64,000 nucleotides of DNA from Methylobacter sp. (lineage in GTDB: Bacteria; Pseudomonadota; Gammaproteobacteria; Methylococcales; Methylomonadaceae): positions 47,797-111,796 of the forward strand of contig JAUYMY010000017.1 of NCBI GenBank assembly GCA_030699385.1. Reading direction: 5' to 3'. A model generated the notes under the pieces. It searched no databases and was not told where the DNA came from. It saw only the letters and a list, made by a program, of their open reading frames with translations. Of this stretch, positions 62,818 through 64,000 are shown piece after piece (the stretch's first letter is position 1; every line of letters starts with the position of its first letter). Position numbers and translations under genes: made by a program.

Positions 62818-63912
62818 ATGATACCAATGGTAAACCTGAAGGCCCAATACGCTGAAATTAAAGACGAAGTTGAGCGTGGTTTGATCGAGACAATCGAAAA
62901 TTGTTCGTTCATTTTAGGCCCTAATGTTCAGGCTTTTGAAAAAGAAGCGGCGGCTTATTTGGGCGTCAAACACGCGATAGGCGTGGCTTCGGGCACTGAC
63001 GCGCTGCATTTGGCTTTGATCGCCGAAGGTATCGGCGCAGGCGACGAGGTGATTACGACTGCGTTCACGTTTATTGCCACGGCGGAAGCGATTAAATATG
63101 TCGGCGCCATTCCGGTGTTCGTCGATATTGATGCTAAGACTTTTAACATTGCGCCGGACGCGATAGCCAAAGCCATTACCCCGAAAACCAAGGCGGTGAT
63201 GCCGGTGCATTTGTTCGGCCAACCGGCCGATATGACTGCGATTAAAGCACTATGCGATCAGCATAATCTTAAATTGATTGAAGATTGCTGCCAGTCTTTC
63301 GGTGCAACCATTAACGGCCAACAAACCGGCGCAATCGGTCACGCGGCGGGTTATAGCTTTTTTCCCAGCAAGAATCTGGGTGCTTTTGGCGATGGCGGTC
63401 TGGTGGTCACCAATTCCGATGAGACCGCAGAAAAACTCAAAATGCTGCATAACCACGGTTCGGCGGTGCGTTATTATCATGATGTAGTCGGCTACAACAG
63501 CCGCCTTGATGAAATGCAGGCAGTGATTTTACGCGCCAAACTGAAACGTATCGATCAATACAACGCAGGCCGCCGTCATGTTGGACGGCTGTATTCGGAA
63601 TTGCTGGCTGATTTGCCGCTGACTACGCCGTTTGAAGACGGTTTGGGCGAGCATGTTTATCATCAATACACGCTGTTATGCGAGCGTCGCGATGAAGTCA
63701 TGGCCGCGCTGCAAGCCAAGCAGATTGGCTGCGCGGTGTATTATCCGGTGCCCTTGCATCGGCAAAATGTGTTTAAAGACGACTATGCGGCGGTGAATTT
63801 GCCGGTGACCGAAGCGGTGGCGGCGAATTGTTTTTCATTACCGATTTGTCCGTTCCTTGAGGATGACACTGTCCGCGAAATCGTGGCGGTGATTCGGGGT
63901 GTTTTGGCTTAA
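62818..63912 (+). CDS. DegT/DnrJ/EryC1-family sugar aminotransferase (GnnB-like)
   Basis: This PLP enzyme aminates keto-sugar nucleotides. GVASGTDALHLAL, TTAFTFIATAEAI, EDCCQSFGA and FFPSKNLGAFGDGG (with the Schiff-base lysine in PSKNLG) are diagnostic, as is YNSRLDEMQA. AAAGG lies before the ATG at 62818. Coupled to the upstream oxidoreductase it fits GnnB, or alternatively an O-antigen diamino-sugar enzyme such as WbpE. The window ends shortly after, so neighbours that would decide are not visible. Confidence 0.85.
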   Translation: MIPMVNLKAQYAEIKDEVERGLIETIENCSFILGPNVQAFEKEAAAYLGVKHAIGVASGTDALHLALIAEGIGAGDEVITTAFTFIATAEAIKYVGAIPVFVDIDAKTFNIAPDAIAKAITPKTKAVMPVHLFGQPADMTAIKALCDQHNLKLIEDCCQSFGATINGQQTGAIGHAAGYSFFPSKNLGAFGDGGLVVTNSDETAEKLKMLHNHGSAVRYYHDVVGYNSRLDEMQAVILRAKLKRIDQYNAGRRHVGRLYSELLADLPLTTPFEDGLGEHVYHQYTLLCERRDEVMAALQAKQIGCAVYYPVPLHRQNVFKDDYAAVNLPVTEAVAANCFSLPICPFLEDDTVREIVAVIRGVLA

Positions 63913-63946
63913 TTTCCGAAATGGCTCACTCATCTTTATACATAAA

Positions 63947-64000
63947 TTGTGGGAGCGGCCACCCGGCCGCGAACAATCGTGCGCTGTTCGCGGCCGGGTG
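63947..64000. repeat. GTGGGAGCGG palindrome, copy C (cut by window end)
   Basis: TTGTGGGAGCGGCCACCCGG then CCGCGAACA, loop ATCGTGCGC, then TGTTCGCGGCCGGGTG up to the window end. The loop is the reverse complement of the loop in copy A, so this copy is inserted in the other orientation. Confidence 0.85.

Overview
The window reads as chromosome of a motile, respiring gammaproteobacterium. The order glmM-tpiA-secG-tRNA-Leu(GAG), the sspA-sspB pair behind a cytochrome bc1 operon, nagZ next to a methylthioinosine phosphorylase, and a biosynthetic-type speA all fit that class. The gene content and the many intergenic palindromes make me lean towards Methylococcales (methanotrophs). No methane-oxidation gene lies in the window, so this remains an inference.

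Layout. 1-1.6 kb: housekeeping genes and tRNA-Leu(GAG). 1.8-13.9 kb: one long chemotaxis cluster on the + strand (cheY, cheA, cheW, PAS-containing MCP, second cheW, ParA-like ATPase, STAS protein, cheR, cheD, a stand-alone CheB-like receiver, cheB, a soluble MCP-like helical protein, and a di-iron oxygen-binding-type protein). 14-23 kb, mostly minus strand: ABC1 kinase, an unknown secreted protein, an orphan antitoxin, mtaB, a RAYT transposase with its REP repeats, a fused SpmA/SpmB protein, coaX-birA and a PilZ protein. 23-26.3 kb: hypA-hypB-hypC-hypD for NiFe-hydrogenase maturation, preceded by a tandem hairpin repeat and interrupted by a toxin-antitoxin pair whose toxin is broken. 26.6-31.9 kb: hisC, petABC, sspAB. 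32-45 kb: a frameshifted sugar transporter, a P-type cation ATPase, a SorAB sulfite dehydrogenase, an SPFH/SHOCT protein with a zinc-ribbon partner, and aas-lplT for lysophospholipid recycling. 45.4-51.9 kb: two large paralogous GGDEF-EAL proteins, one with an ethylene-receptor-type sensor and one with MASE1. 52-64 kb: slyD, a salvage/recycling operon (nagZ-hpt-MTI phosphorylase), a FliL-like protein, a HIT protein, an unknown membrane protein, mutS, speA, and an oxidoreductase/aminotransferase pair resembling GnnA/GnnB.

How it works together. The che cluster is a complete excitation and adaptation pathway (CheA/W/Y plus CheR/B/D). Its extra parts suggest cell positioning (ParA-like) and oxygen or redox input (PAS-MCP, ODP-type protein). 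The two c-di-GMP proteins and the PilZ protein form a parallel signalling layer. The strongest single observation is the ethylene-binding domain (Asp36, Tyr43, Ile73, Cys76 and His80, spaced exactly as in plant ETR1) on a protein with intact GGDEF, inhibitory-site and EAL motifs.

The intergenic DNA is rich in dispersed repeats: a GTAG-type REP family with its RAYT, a GTGGGAGCGG palindrome (three copies), a roughly 140-bp CACGAA element with short terminal inverted repeats (three copies plus relics), and ACACGGA and GCAGAG palindromes. No CRISPR array, rRNA operon, prophage or complete IS element was seen.
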